A stretch of DNA of 64,000 nucleotides from G965198795 sp965198795 (GCA_965198795.1 OZ240674.1:1984001-2048000), one strand, 5' to 3'. Positions 1 through 9,416 are shown, counted from the stretch's first letter. Made by a program: numbers and translations. The notes: generated by a model not told the origin, from the sequence alone.

Positions 1-1719
1 GTCGGATTTCACCCGGCTGGCTTCCTGAAAGGCTTCGGCGCGGGCGCGGAGCGCGTCTTCCAAAGCCACGTCATCCGTGACGTCCAGATAGCTCAACAGG
101 ACGGCGCCGTCCGGCAGCGGCACGTTGGCGTATTCCAGAACCCGTCCGTCCGTCAACCGTGAGCGGTCCCGGCCCAGTTCGCGGCGCATCATCGAGGCCA
201 GCATTTTCTGGCGCTGCCGGGCCCAGTCCGGCTCGGTTCCGGCCAGCGGGCGGACCGCCTCGACGAAATCGGTGATGTGGGTGCGCGGCGTCAAGCGATC
301 CGGTTTGATGTCCCAGAGTTGCGCGAAGGTCGGATTGGACAGTTTTAACCGGCCGTCCGAGCCGAACACGGCGATGGCCTCGAACAGGTTGTCCAGGGTG
401 GCCCGCTGAACCTGATCCAGCGAATTGATGGAGCGCTCTAGGTCCAGTTGATCGGTGACGTCGTCATAGGTGAACGCCAGTCCGCCCCCGGGCAGCGGAT
501 GGCAGACCAGACGCAATGTCCGGCCGTTGGGCAAGTGCATCAGATCGCCGGTGACATCCGTGACGTCCTCGAACAGTTGGAGCTGCTCGACCTTGTAGGC
601 CCGGAAATCCGGCACTTCCGGCAAACGCCGGTTCTCCCGGAGACTCTCGAGAATTTCCCCATAGCCGGGACCGCTCGTCAGGAAATCCCGGTCCAGCCCC
701 CACAGCTCCTCGTAGGCGCGGTTGAAGAAATCAAGCCGCGTGTTCTCGCCGAAGATGGCGACGGCCATGGCGACGTTGCCGAGCACGGCTTCCGCCAAAT
801 TGGGGCGGGCGGGCGCCGCTGTTTCCTCTTGGGCCTGTTTTTCGAGCGCCGCCCCGCTTTCCGGGCGCGGAGCGGCGGACGACGCCTCCGCCGGGTCGCC
901 GCAGGTTTCCACCGGCAGGGCGTAGCCGATCATGCCGCCGGCTCCGTTTTCGCCGACGGGACTTTCGGTGACGTCGTAGGCCGCCGTTTCTCCCGCCTCG
1001 ATCAGTTCTTCCCGCTCATTGAGGGGACGGCCCTCGCCCCGCGCGCGCGCGGCCAGGCCGTCATTGGGACCCGCGACCCGTTTTGAGAGAGCGGCCTGAT
1101 TTGTGAAGGCGATCTTCAGAGTCTCGTCGCGCAGCCACACTGGGAACGGCAGCGCGTCGAGCAGGCTGCGGATGTGCGAGTCGCGCGCTTCAGGAAGGTC
1201 CGTGTTCCCGGTAAGGTCCACCAGCAATCGCGCCGCCTGGCTGACGTCGCGCATCCAGACGAGATCGGCGAGTTTTTGATCCGATCCGTCCCGCACACGG
1301 ACGCCGACAGCTTGAATCAGGTTTCTGGCGCCCGCGCCTGCCAGCGGCAGCACTAACTGAAAATCCCGCCCCCCGGTTCGCAATTTTTCGACCGCTTCGG
1401 CCAGGACGGGCCGCGCGTGCGGGTCGAACTTTTCCACGATGGCGTCGAACCGGCTCGACGTGCCGTCCGCCAGGGTCAGAAGCCGGGCCATGCTTCGCGT
1501 ACAGGTGATCCCCCCGCCGGCGTGATCCCAAAGAAACAGGCCATCGGGCGAGCCGGCCAGAATTTCCCGGGCCTTGACGGCGACGGCCTCGACCCGCGCG
1601 CATTCCGTCTCGGCCTCCAGCGCGCGCCGGAGCAAAAGCCAGACCATGGGCGTCAACGCGGCGACCCCGGCCAGAATACCGAGGCCGAGCGCGGCGATGG
1701 GGGACAATGAATTCAACAC
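1..1719 (-). CDS. PAS-domain sensor histidine kinase, 3' end outside window
   Basis: Membrane-linked sensor kinase reading leftward and cut by the window edge before its kinase core. From the proposed GTG start the protein has one hydrophobic segment (about residues 5-25, ending MVWLLLRRAL). A long region with several PAS-like stretches follows, for example one containing SLLDALPFPVWLRDE. The last visible residues, near EDALRARAEAFQEASRVKSD, are the usual lead-in to a HisKA dimerisation helix, so HisKA and the ATPase domain should lie beyond base 1. An AAGG sits about 10 bases before the GTG, but the frame is open further upstream, so the start is tentative. A PAS kinase close to ahcY is a common alphaproteobacterial arrangement. 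The ligand is unknown. Confidence 0.8.
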   Translation of the reverse strand, partial: MLNSLSPIAALGLGILAGVAALTPMVWLLLRRALEAETECARVEAVAVKAREILAGSPDGLFLWDHAGGGITCTRSMARLLTLADGTSSRFDAIVEKFDPHARPVLAEAVEKLRTGGRDFQLVLPLAGAGARNLIQAVGVRVRDGSDQKLADLVWMRDVSQAARLLVDLTGNTDLPEARDSHIRSLLDALPFPVWLRDETLKIAFTNQAALSKRVAGPNDGLAARARGEGRPLNEREELIEAGETAAYDVTESPVGENGAGGMIGYALPVETCGDPAEASSAAPRPESGAALEKQAQEETAAPARPNLAEAVLGNVAMAVAIFGENTRLDFFNRAYEELWGLDRDFLTSGPGYGEILESLRENRRLPEVPDFRAYKVEQLQLFEDVTDVTGDLMHLPNGRTLRLVCHPLPGGGLAFTYDDVTDQLDLERSINSLDQVQRATLDNLFEAIAVFGSDGRLKLSNPTFAQLWDIKPDRLTPRTHITDFVEAVRPLAGTEPDWARQRQKMLASMMRRELGRDRSRLTDGRVLEYANVPLPDGAVLLSYLDVTDDVALEDALRARAEAFQEASRVKSD

Positions 1720-1819
1720 GACGCGGAACCTTACGCGGCTTGTTCGGCGACAAGGGCCGGATATTGTCAAACTGTTCGTCTGAAAGCCAGAATGCTATGA
1801 TATATACCTTCCATCGTTT

Positions 1820-2002
1820 CATATAGCCCGCGCGTCTTGAAACATATCCCGTTCCACAGGGTCACGCCTTAATTCAAAATAATATATGTAATAATTTAAA
1901 TATTAAAAAATAAAATCAAAATAATTTTTATTTTATTGAATAAATTCATATTTTTTCTACATTAAAAATAAAAAATATTATTTTTTGACGCGGAGAATTC
2001 AG
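1820..2002. other. AT-rich upstream region of the Fic gene
   Basis: About 180 bases of unusually AT-rich DNA, dominated by runs of A and T between 1870 and 1985, lie between the divergent sensor kinase and Fic genes. The surrounding genome is GC-rich, so this marks the left side of a likely acquired segment and probably holds the Fic promoter. I could not assign a specific -35/-10 pair, because many A/T hexamers would fit. Confidence 0.6.
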
Positions 2003-3493
2003 ATGAATGACGCTTTGACGCCCCACATATGGCCAACCGAGACCGGCATCACCGATATCGAACAAGACATCGAAGAACTCGGCGCGTCCGAGATTGCCGG
2101 CATCAGGGCAATATGGTCGGATCAACGATCAAGGATGGCCGAGTCCTCGCCTTCGATTCTGGATGATTTCACCGAAAGGCTTAGCCGAGAGTGGGCGATC
2201 GAAACTGGATTAATTGAAAATTTATATGAAATAGAACGGGGGGTCACTCAAACGCTGATCGAACAAGGGTTTCAGGCGGAAATACTAAGCCACGGAACGA
2301 CCAATAAACCAAAAGAGTACGTTATCCAGCTTCTAGAAGACCAAAAAGACGCCCTGGACGGCGTGTTTGATTTCGTCAAAAATGAACGTGAGTTGACCGT
2401 TTCATATATAAAAGAGCTTCACGCCGCGCTGTTGCGAAGCCAAGACACCACCGATGGCGTTGACGCGAATGGCCGACGCGTCGAAATTCCTCTCAAACGG
2501 GGTGAATGGAAGGCGCAAAACAACCATCCAACCCGGAAAGGGGTCACGTATTTTTATTGCCCAATCGAACATGTCGCCGCCGAGATGGATAGATTGGTTT
2601 CAATTCATAAAGATCATGCGGAAAACGGAATACCAAGCGAAATTCAAGCCGCGTGGATACACCATAGGTTCACCCAGATTCACCCTTTTCAAGACGGCAA
2701 TGGCCGCGTCGCTCGGGCCCTTGCTTCGCTCGTCTTGGTTAAAGACGGTTTGTTCCCCCTGATCGTGTCCCGGGATGACAAACCCAATTACATCGATGCG
2801 TTGGAAGCCGACGACCATCAGGGAGATTTAAAACCACTAATCTCATTGATTGTGAAGTCACAAACGGCTCAATTCACAAATGCCTCTCGAATTTCCGAGA
2901 CGGTGTTGGCGGAAGATGACGTAAACGCGGCCCTTGAGGGTCTTCTGGCGGCCGCAGATAAGATCGCCATCGAAAAACGTAAGGAATTAGAGGGTGTATT
3001 CGATCTCGCGCGCGAATTGGAGGACGATTTAAAAACGCGGCTTGAGACGACTATCGCTCCCACGGTGTCGAAGGCGCTTGAAAAACTTCATGAAACCGGT
3101 AATGCGACGGTTGTTTGTTCAAGTGGCGAAAATGATTATTATTACCGCAATCAAATTTTTGAAAACGCGAATAAACACCTAAAATATTTTGCCGACTTTT
3201 CCGAGCATAGGTCGTGGGTCGCTCTAAAATTATATTGGACCCGGAAAGCTGAGTTGGTGTTCGCCTTTCATGGGATAGGGAAGCCGTTTAACGGAAGCCT
3301 GATATGTGCTCCCTTCATGAACTTAAGGGACACGAATGAGGATGGAGGAATTGAAAATACGTTCATTCCCTTAACGGAAGAAGGGTTCATATTTTTCTAC
3401 AACGAAAACTCAGAGAAGATGCTTTCACGATTCGCCCCGTGGAGAGACAGCGTATTGAAAATCGCGTTGAAAGAGATCGGCAATCATTTGTGA
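2003..3493 (+). CDS. Fic-domain protein (predicted AMP transferase)
   Basis: Fic enzymes usually transfer AMP from ATP to a hydroxyl on a target protein. The 496-residue product contains the complete catalytic motif HPFQDGNGRVAR from about residue 227, including the active His and the phosphate-binding GNGR. Upstream at residues 68-73 is TGLIEN, which fits the (S/T)xxxE(G/N) inhibitory helix. This makes it a class II Fic protein with its inhibitor on the N-terminal side of the Fic core. The C-terminal 200 residues look like a helical and sensor-type region that I cannot name. The ATG at 2003 is preferred over an in-frame TTG at 1985, because GGAG lies 8 bases before it. The gene is more AT-rich than its neighbours, has AT-rich 5' flanking DNA and stands alone, which suggests horizontal transfer. 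Target unknown; no separate antitoxin gene is visible. Confidence 0.9.
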   Translation: MNDALTPHIWPTETGITDIEQDIEELGASEIAGIRAIWSDQRSRMAESSPSILDDFTERLSREWAIETGLIENLYEIERGVTQTLIEQGFQAEILSHGTTNKPKEYVIQLLEDQKDALDGVFDFVKNERELTVSYIKELHAALLRSQDTTDGVDANGRRVEIPLKRGEWKAQNNHPTRKGVTYFYCPIEHVAAEMDRLVSIHKDHAENGIPSEIQAAWIHHRFTQIHPFQDGNGRVARALASLVLVKDGLFPLIVSRDDKPNYIDALEADDHQGDLKPLISLIVKSQTAQFTNASRISETVLAEDDVNAALEGLLAAADKIAIEKRKELEGVFDLARELEDDLKTRLETTIAPTVSKALEKLHETGNATVVCSSGENDYYYRNQIFENANKHLKYFADFSEHRSWVALKLYWTRKAELVFAFHGIGKPFNGSLICAPFMNLRDTNEDGGIENTFIPLTEEGFIFFYNENSEKMLSRFAPWRDSVLKIALKEIGNHL

Positions 3494-3901
3494 TACGGCC
3501 CGGCCAAAATAAAATCCGCGTCCCTACTCTGAATCGATTGTCCGCCCGCCGGACGCCGCCAACATCCCTTCGTTCGTTCTTTCGGCGGCCGACGTTCGGG
3601 CCTTGCGAGAAAACGCCTCCCTCGCGTTATTATCCCGTCACCCCCGCGCAGGCGGGGGTCCGGACCACCCTTTGTCACACATGAGCGGCCATCCTCATGA
3701 GTAAGTCGGAAGGCGGACCGCCCGGCTGGATTCCCGCCTTCGCAGGAATGATAAAAAGAGCGGAAATAACAAAGTAAGGGCGGGAATGACGAAATGGGAA
3801 TGTGGGGGTGACGGATCGAACCGCTTGGAAACTCATGAATCGACCCTATTGGAACCCCATGAGTCGGCTTCGCCCAATGTCATAACGATTTAGTAACGGC
3901 C
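3494..3901. repeat. Intergenic region with two dispersed repeat elements
   Basis: No gene is seen here. A first element has two hairpins: a palindrome around 3640-3659 (CCCCCGCGCAGGCGGGGG) and a second around 3729-3750 (ATTCCCGCC / GCAGGAAT). The same paired-hairpin pattern recurs near 7706, 12455, 24628 and 25684. A second, different element spans about 3810-3889, containing TGACGGATCGAACC and ending CCAATGTCATAACG. Related copies occur at 42914-42968 (inverted) and 43217-43275. The hairpins could act as weak transcription ends between the converging Fic and ahcY genes. Confidence 0.7.
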
Positions 3902-5305
3902 CTAGTAGCGATAGGTGTCCGGCTTGAACGGGCCTTCCGCGCCGACCCCGATGTAGTCGGCTTGTTTCCGGCTCAGTCTGGTCAACTCTACGCCGAGTTT
4001 CTCAAGGTGCAGGGCGGCGACCTTTTCGTCCAGGCGCTTTGGCAGGACATAGACGTCCTTTTTGTATTTGCCGTTGGCGTTGTTGGCGAACAACTCGATC
4101 TGGGCCAGGACCTGGTTGGTGAAGCTGGCCGACATCACGAAGCTCGGGTGGCCCGTGGCGCAGCCCAGATTCACCAAGCGTCCCTCGGCGAGCAAGATGA
4201 TGCGTTTGCCGTCCGGAAACTCGATCTCGTCCACTTGCGGCTTGATGTTGTTCCACTTGAGGTTCTTCAGGCCCGCGACCTCGATTTCGTTGTCGAAATG
4301 CCCGATGTTGCAGACAATGGCCCGGTCTTTCATGGCGCGCATGTGATCCACATTGATCACGTCCAGATTGCCGGTCGCCGTGACGAAGATGTCGGCGCGG
4401 GGCGCGGCGCTTTCCATGGTGACGACCTCGAAGCCTTCCATGGCGGCCTGTAGCGCGCAAATGGGATCGGCCTCGGTGACCAGAACCCGGCAGCCCGCGT
4501 TCCGCATGCTTTCGGCGGAACCCTTGCCCACGTCGCCGAAGCCGGCGACGCAGGCGACCTTGCCCGCCATCATGACGTCGGTGGCGCGGCGGACGGCGTC
4601 CACCAGACTTTCGCGGCAGCCGTATTTATTGTCGAACTTCGACTTGGTGACCGAGTCGTTCACATTGATGGCCGGGAACATCAGCGCGCCTTTCGCGGCC
4701 ATTTCGTGCAAACGATGCACGCCCGTCGTGGTTTCTTCCGTCACGCCCATGATGTTCCTGGATTTTTCCGAGTACCAGTTCGGACTTCCGGCCAGCTTCT
4801 TCCTGATGGCGGCGAACAGACAGGCGGCTTCCTCGCTGTCCGGGCTGTCCAGGACGGACGGGTCTTGCTCCGCGTCCTTGCCCAAATGCAGCAGCAGAGT
4901 CGCGTCCCCGCCGTCATCCAGGATCATGTTCGGTCCGCCCCCGTCACGCCATTCGAAAATCTTGTGGGTGTAGTCCCAGTATTCCTCCAGCGTCTCGCCC
5001 TTGTAGGCGAACACGGGAATCCCGCTGGCGGCGACGGCGGCGGCGGCGTGGTCCTGGGTCGAGTAGATGTTGCAACTCGCCCAGCGGACTTCCGCTCCCA
5101 GGGCGGTCAGCGTCTCAATCAGGACCCCGGTCTGAATGGTCATATGCAGCGAGCCCGCGACGCGCGCGCCCTTCAGGGGCTGTGCGGGGCCAAATTCCTC
5201 GCGCACCGCCATCAGGCCCGGCATCTCCGTCTCGGCGATGTCCAGTTCCTTGCGGCCGAATTCGGCGAGGCTGAGGTCTGCGACGTGGAAATCGTCGAAC
5301 GGCAT
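3902..5305 (-). CDS. ahcY: Adenosylhomocysteinase
   Basis: Hydrolyses S-adenosylhomocysteine to adenosine and homocysteine, closing the methyl cycle and relieving product inhibition of methyltransferases; it acts in the cytoplasm with bound NAD. The 467-residue product has the usual family length. It carries the NAD-binding stretch GFGDVGKGSAESM near residue 252, the substrate-region sequence NDSVTKSKFDNKYGC, and the canonical end FKPDTYRY. The start is placed at ATG 5305 (MPFDDFHVADLSL) rather than 30 bases further upstream, because AGGAGACC directly precedes it and homologues begin this way. It stands alone and is transcribed toward the Fic gene. I looked for an SAH riboswitch in the leader and did not recognise one. 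Confidence 0.98.
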   Translation of the reverse strand: MPFDDFHVADLSLAEFGRKELDIAETEMPGLMAVREEFGPAQPLKGARVAGSLHMTIQTGVLIETLTALGAEVRWASCNIYSTQDHAAAAVAASGIPVFAYKGETLEEYWDYTHKIFEWRDGGGPNMILDDGGDATLLLHLGKDAEQDPSVLDSPDSEEAACLFAAIRKKLAGSPNWYSEKSRNIMGVTEETTTGVHRLHEMAAKGALMFPAINVNDSVTKSKFDNKYGCRESLVDAVRRATDVMMAGKVACVAGFGDVGKGSAESMRNAGCRVLVTEADPICALQAAMEGFEVVTMESAAPRADIFVTATGNLDVINVDHMRAMKDRAIVCNIGHFDNEIEVAGLKNLKWNNIKPQVDEIEFPDGKRIILLAEGRLVNLGCATGHPSFVMSASFTNQVLAQIELFANNANGKYKKDVYVLPKRLDEKVAALHLEKLGVELTRLSRKQADYIGVGAEGPFKPDTYRY

Positions 5306-5681
5306 GTCGGGTCTCCTGAAAACGGACGGAAACAATCAAGGCGACTTGAGGTTTGAGCGGTTTAGCAGCGCTGGCGCGCCCCCGCAAGCCAAAGACAAGC
5401 CCATGTGCGTTCAGGGTTGGGGCGCTGTCATGCGCCGGTTGGCTTTGCCGCCCGGATTCATGCGTGGCGCGGGACGCCGGAATTTCACACGCCCCGGCGG
5501 CCGGCATGGCTGGCTTGCGCGGAAAGCGGCGCGCGCGGAAAGCGGCGCGGCGGCGGTTGACGAACGCGGACCGTCCGACCATTTTACATGATGTTGTTAC
5601 TCGGATTTGGACGCCGTTTGGGCCGGGCGGCGCGCCCGATACTGGCGGGCCGGGCGGCGCCCGATGCAGGAGAGCATGATC

Positions 5682-6248
5682 ATGTTCATTCAAACGGAAA
5701 CCACGCCGAACCCAGCGACTCTGAAGTTCCTGCCGGGTTGCGAGGTGATGACCGGCGGCACCGCTAATTTCACGTCCGTGGAGGACGCCAAGCGCTCGCC
5801 GCTGGCCGAGGCGCTGTTCGAGGTCGAGGGCGTGCTGGGCGTGTTCCTGGGCGCCGACTTCGTGACGATCACGAAATCTGCGGACCGCGAATGGGACGCC
5901 ATGAAGCCCCGCATTCTAGGCTCAATCATGGAGCACTTCACCAGCGGCCGTCCAATTCTGGCCGCGGACGCCGCACCGCCGCCCGGTTCAGGCGAGTCCG
6001 ATTCGGGTGGGGACGACGACGAAGTCGTCTCGCAAATCAAGGAGTTGCTGGAAACGCGGGTTCGTCCGGCGGTCGCACAGGACGGCGGCGATATCGTCTT
6101 TCACGGTTTCGAGGACGGCGTAGTCTATCTGCACATGCAAGGCGCCTGCGCGGGCTGCCCCTCGTCAACCATGACATTGAAGCACGGCATCGAGAACATG
6201 CTTCGTTATTATGTGCCGGAAGTTCAAGAGGTTCGTCAAACATTCTGA
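5682..6248 (+). CDS. nfuA: NfuA-type iron-sulfur scaffold protein
   Basis: Carrier or scaffold that binds a 4Fe-4S cluster and passes it to client enzymes in the cytoplasm. The 188-residue product has an N-terminal Nfu_N domain (TTPNPATLKFLPG, about residues 5-90), an acidic linker, and a C-terminal NifU-like domain with the cluster motif GACAGCPSS (Cys at about 156 and 159). AGGAG at 5668-5672 lies 9 bases before ATG 5682. An in-frame ATG at 5676 is closer to it than usual, so 5682 was preferred. It is divergent from ahcY and followed by 268 bases without a gene. The two-domain layout matches the alphaproteobacterial and mitochondrial form. Confidence 0.95.
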   Translation: MFIQTETTPNPATLKFLPGCEVMTGGTANFTSVEDAKRSPLAEALFEVEGVLGVFLGADFVTITKSADREWDAMKPRILGSIMEHFTSGRPILAADAAPPPGSGESDSGGDDDEVVSQIKELLETRVRPAVAQDGGDIVFHGFEDGVVYLHMQGACAGCPSSTMTLKHGIENMLRYYVPEVQEVRQTF

Positions 6249-6516
6249 CGGCTTGTCCGATCACAGACTCGTCTTTTAACCGAATTATCCGCGGCGGTTC
6301 GCTGTTTCCGCCGCGCGGCCAGGTGGCGATCTTTCCGGGTTGGCGCCGCCGGGGCGAGGGCCTCGGCTTTCGGGAAGGAACGGGCCGGGCCTTGATGCGG
6401 GGCCGGGCCGAACCGAAACGCCTTGAGGCCGCTTGATTTTGGAAGCGTGATTTGTGTCGAGGCGTCTTCTCATCCATCAACCTGGCGCGCGCCTTTTGTC
6501 TTGAGCGGCATGTTCC

Positions 6517-7491
6517 ATGATAACGAAATTTTTTGAACCGGCGGCGCTGGTCTGCGCCCTCACGCTGGTGTGCGTAACGGCTCTTTTCGCGTCCGTGGCT
6601 CCGCCCGCCGGCGTGACCAGCGCGCCTCAGGCGAAACGGTTGATTTCGGCGGCGAAACCGTTGAGGCCGCTAGAGATCGCCGGCGTGCGCGTGAAACGCC
6701 GCGCGAGGATCAAGGCGGCCGACACGGCCTTCGCCTTTGGCAGGACCTTCAGCCGCCTCGGCTATGATCTGGAGTCGGTCCGCTCCGGTGATGCGCGCGT
6801 GCCGCGCCTCTATTACGCGGCGCTGCCCCCTGATCTGGATTCCGTGCCCGCCGTTGAGGAAAGGAAAGCGCTGTTCTTCAAAACGGTGTTGCCGTTGGTG
6901 CTGCGGGCGAATGAAGAGATTTTACGTGACCGCCGGCGTCTCTGGCGGATCATTTCCGAAACCCGCCTTGAACGCGAACCATCCGCCGTGGACCGCCTTT
7001 GGCTGCGGACCGTTGAGGAGCGATACAAGGTGAGGGCCGGTGATTTTGACTCCCTGATGGCGCGCGTTGACGTCATTCCCGTGTCGCTCGCTCTGGCCCA
7101 GGCGGCGAAGGAGTCGGGTTGGGGAACGTCGCGTTTCGCGCGTCAAGGAAATGCGATCTTCGGGCAATGGACGTGGTCCGCCGCGCACGGCATCACGCCG
7201 AAAGAACGCGAAGAGGGTAAAAGGCACCGGGTGAAGGCGTTCCGCAGTTTGCAGGATTCGGTTCGCGATTACATGTTGAACCTGAACACGCATCGGGCTT
7301 ACCGGGGCTTGCGGGAGGAACGGGCCTCCGCCCGGCGCGCCGGCGCGCCTGTCGACGGTCGCCGTCTGGCGCGCCACCTGCTGCATTATTCAGAACTTGG
7401 GGAACGTTATGTTCAGGCCATTCGCTTGATCATTCAGGCGAATAAATTGCGCCGGCTGGACGGCGCGCGCCTTATCGGCCCATCCGTCTAG
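6517..7491 (+). CDS. Bax-like glucosaminidase-domain protein
   Basis: Predicted cell-wall hydrolase of the N-acetylglucosaminidase family related to E. coli Bax. The 324-residue product begins with a single hydrophobic segment (residues 7-30) that may be a signal peptide or an anchor, placing the enzyme in the periplasm. A basic spacer follows, then the catalytic region LALAQAAKESGWGTSRFARQ with the expected Glu near residue 199 and GNAIFGQWTW. The downstream stretch SVRDYMLNLNTHRAYRGLR is typical of the family. No clear operon partner is present. It may remodel peptidoglycan together with the other envelope genes in this window, but that link is only inferred. Confidence 0.88.
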   Translation: MITKFFEPAALVCALTLVCVTALFASVAPPAGVTSAPQAKRLISAAKPLRPLEIAGVRVKRRARIKAADTAFAFGRTFSRLGYDLESVRSGDARVPRLYYAALPPDLDSVPAVEERKALFFKTVLPLVLRANEEILRDRRRLWRIISETRLEREPSAVDRLWLRTVEERYKVRAGDFDSLMARVDVIPVSLALAQAAKESGWGTSRFARQGNAIFGQWTWSAAHGITPKEREEGKRHRVKAFRSLQDSVRDYMLNLNTHRAYRGLREERASARRAGAPVDGRRLARHLLHYSELGERYVQAIRLIIQANKLRRLDGARLIGPSV

Positions 7492-8019
7492 AGCGTTACG
7501 AAGTCAGGTATGTTCATATCCCGCATTTTTGACCCAGTTCGCGCATTCATTGGGCGGGGCGGTTTTCAGGATGTTCTTGACGGCTTCGCGAGCGCCGTTC
7601 GCGCCCCTTCGCCCGGGCCTTTCGGCGCCGGTGTTTGCGCATAAATTAAGCCTCCCTCCGCCGCCTTGGCGCCCTTCCGCGTTATTATTTCGTCATTATT
7701 TCGTCGCCCCCGCAAAGGCGGGGGTCCAGAGCGCCTTTCGCCGCTCGATGATTGGTTGGAGCGCGGGCCGCCCGGCTGGATTCCCGCCATTGGCTATTCC
7801 GAGGGGGGCGGGAATGACAAAAAGTAAGCGGGAACGGTAAAACGGGCGCGCGGGCATGGCAGAGAGTAAGCGGGAATGACGGGAAAATGCGGGCGGCGGC
7901 GGCCCCGCCCGCCCCGCCGTGACTCACCGTGGATTCCAAGCCTTTTTGAGGTGGCGGACTCTCAAAACGGCCGGCTGGTCCGGGTTTTGGCCTCGCGGGA
8001 TTAGACCTGAAGTCAACGC
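7492..8019. repeat. Intergenic region with paired-hairpin repeat
   Basis: No convincing gene. The repeat runs from about 7678 to 7880. Its first hairpin is at 7706-7725 (GCCCCCGC AAA GGCGGGGGTC); its second half, degenerate here, starts near 7788 (ATTCCCGCC) and closes with GGCGGGAATG. GCGGGAA-type motifs follow twice more before 7880. The block lies between convergent genes (Bax-like and deacetylase) and may help end both transcripts. Confidence 0.65.
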
Positions 8020-9123
8020 TCAGCGTTTGACGAAGAATTGCCGGCCGAACCAATGCCAGCGTCCGTCCCCGCTGGGCGCGGTGCAATTAACGCGCGTCCG
8101 TCCCGCGGGAAAGGGGCCGTTCACGCGGATCTCGAACCGCGCGTCGCCCAGGCGCTCGACGCGCGCGCGCCCCTCATGGGACGCGAAGCAGGCGAGCCGA
8201 GCCAGACCTGGAACCGGCGCCGTCACCGTAAAGCCCATGTTGGGCGGGTTCTTGGCGGTTATCAAGGGATCGGCTGGCGTTACGCCCTCCACCGGGATCG
8301 GCAAGGCGTTGACGGCCAGGCGCAGACGGTCCACATCGCCAAAATTCTCGTTCATGGCGAATCGGGGGAGATAATAGAAACCAAGAGATGGATGGATAAT
8401 CCCCGAATGCTGGCCGAAGGCCGCCGAGAAGCCCGACTGCTCGACTAGACGGATCACTTCCCGTGACGCCTCGCCATAGGGATAGGCGAACAAGGCGGGG
8501 GCCTCGCCCAACTCGTCGATGAAGCGTTGGTTCGATATCTCGATCTCTTTTCTGTTTTTTGACGGACTCGCGGCCGGCATGTGCAGATGCGACGCGGTCT
8601 GGCTGCCGATGGAGACGCCCGCCGCCCTCAATTCCCGAATCTGATCCCAGGACATGTGGCCGCGAAGGCCGCGGTCCACGGCGTCGGTCGCGATGAAGAG
8701 CGTAAAGGGCAGACCGGCTTCTTTCAGGCGCGGCCAGGCGTGCTCGAAAACGGACGAGTAGGCGTCGTCGATGCTGATCCCCACCGTCCGGTCCGGCAGA
8801 GAGCCGCCCGCTTGAAGTCTGGCCGTGATCTCCGCCAGGGGGAGCACCGTGTATGCGCCAGACGTCAATTCCCTAACATGAGAGTCGAATTGCTTGAGCG
8901 TCACATTGGTCGCCGGATACCGGTCCTCGCCGAATCGGTGGTACATGACGACGCTCGCGTTTTGGGCCGCGCCGTCCGCGCGCGCGGCGGCGGGGGCGGC
9001 GGCAAGGGAAGCCGCGCCCAAGGCGAGACCCGCAGCCAGGGATATGTATGTTCGAGGACGGCGACGCCCGCTCTTGTGCATCCGCCAAATCTCACTCATG
9101 TTGTGGGGCGGGCGCCGGCGCAT
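8020..9123 (-). CDS. Exported NodB-type polysaccharide deacetylase with altered metal motif
   Basis: Predicted periplasmic carbohydrate de-N-acetylase of the NodB fold. After a basic N-terminal region comes a hydrophobic segment (SLAAGLALGAASLAAAPAAA) that looks like a signal peptide. The family motif 1 is present as SIDDAYSS (two Asp, about residue 121). Motif 2, normally HTxxH, reads SQTASH, so the first metal-binding His is replaced by Gln. FAYPYG follows as expected. A C-terminal extension of about 100 residues has no recognised domain. The start is uncertain: ATG codons at 9141, 9123, 9099 and 9081 are all in frame, and 9123 was chosen for a GGGGG run before it. The substrate is unknown, and the lost His may lower or change activity. 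Confidence 0.85.
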   Translation of the reverse strand: MRRRPPHNMSEIWRMHKSGRRRPRTYISLAAGLALGAASLAAAPAAARADGAAQNASVVMYHRFGEDRYPATNVTLKQFDSHVRELTSGAYTVLPLAEITARLQAGGSLPDRTVGISIDDAYSSVFEHAWPRLKEAGLPFTLFIATDAVDRGLRGHMSWDQIRELRAAGVSIGSQTASHLHMPAASPSKNRKEIEISNQRFIDELGEAPALFAYPYGEASREVIRLVEQSGFSAAFGQHSGIIHPSLGFYYLPRFAMNENFGDVDRLRLAVNALPIPVEGVTPADPLITAKNPPNMGFTVTAPVPGLARLACFASHEGRARVERLGDARFEIRVNGPFPAGRTRVNCTAPSGDGRWHWFGRQFFVKR

Positions 9124-9230
9124 GACCGGGCCCCCGCCCATGATCGCCGAAGTTTCACCCCGTTTTCCGGCTCTGGCAAGACCGGTTCCGGGTTCGGCGC
9201 CAAGACCCCAGTCGTTAATCGGAGTAGACG

Positions 9231-9416
9231 ATGACGGATCGCCCCCCTCGAATTTCGATTGACCAGGCCGCGCTGGATCAGTCTTTCACCGCCGCCTATT
9301 TCCCGAAGGGCGCGGTGAAGGCCAATTTCATCCGTAACCTGGATCACAGCAACCACAACAAGGTCTATCCGCGCGCGCCCCGGCTCGCGTCCGATGAGGC
9401 CTGCCGCGTCATTTAA
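9231..9416 (+). CDS. Small protein of unknown function, coupled to downstream transporter
   Basis: A 61-residue product (beginning MTDRPPRISIDQAALDQSF) with no signal peptide or membrane segment and no family I recognise. It is supported as a gene by GGAG about 8 bases before the ATG and by the TAATG junction: its stop TAA overlaps the ATG of the membrane protein at 9416, a layout that usually means translational coupling. It contains a central region rich in His, Asn and Lys (IRNLDHSNHNKVYPR). It starts about 100 bases from the divergent deacetylase, so the two may share a control region. It could be a regulator or subunit of the transporter, or the start of a once longer gene. Confidence 0.6.
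   Translation: MTDRPPRISIDQAALDQSFTAAYFPKGAVKANFIRNLDHSNHNKVYPRAPRLASDEACRVI

Noticed and set aside
3640..3659. Possible CRISPR repeat units in the hairpin repeats
   Set aside because: The copies are kilobases apart and lack regular spacers; no cas genes were seen.
5306..5420. SAH riboswitch upstream of ahcY
   Set aside because: The leader showed no recognisable conserved core of that riboswitch class.
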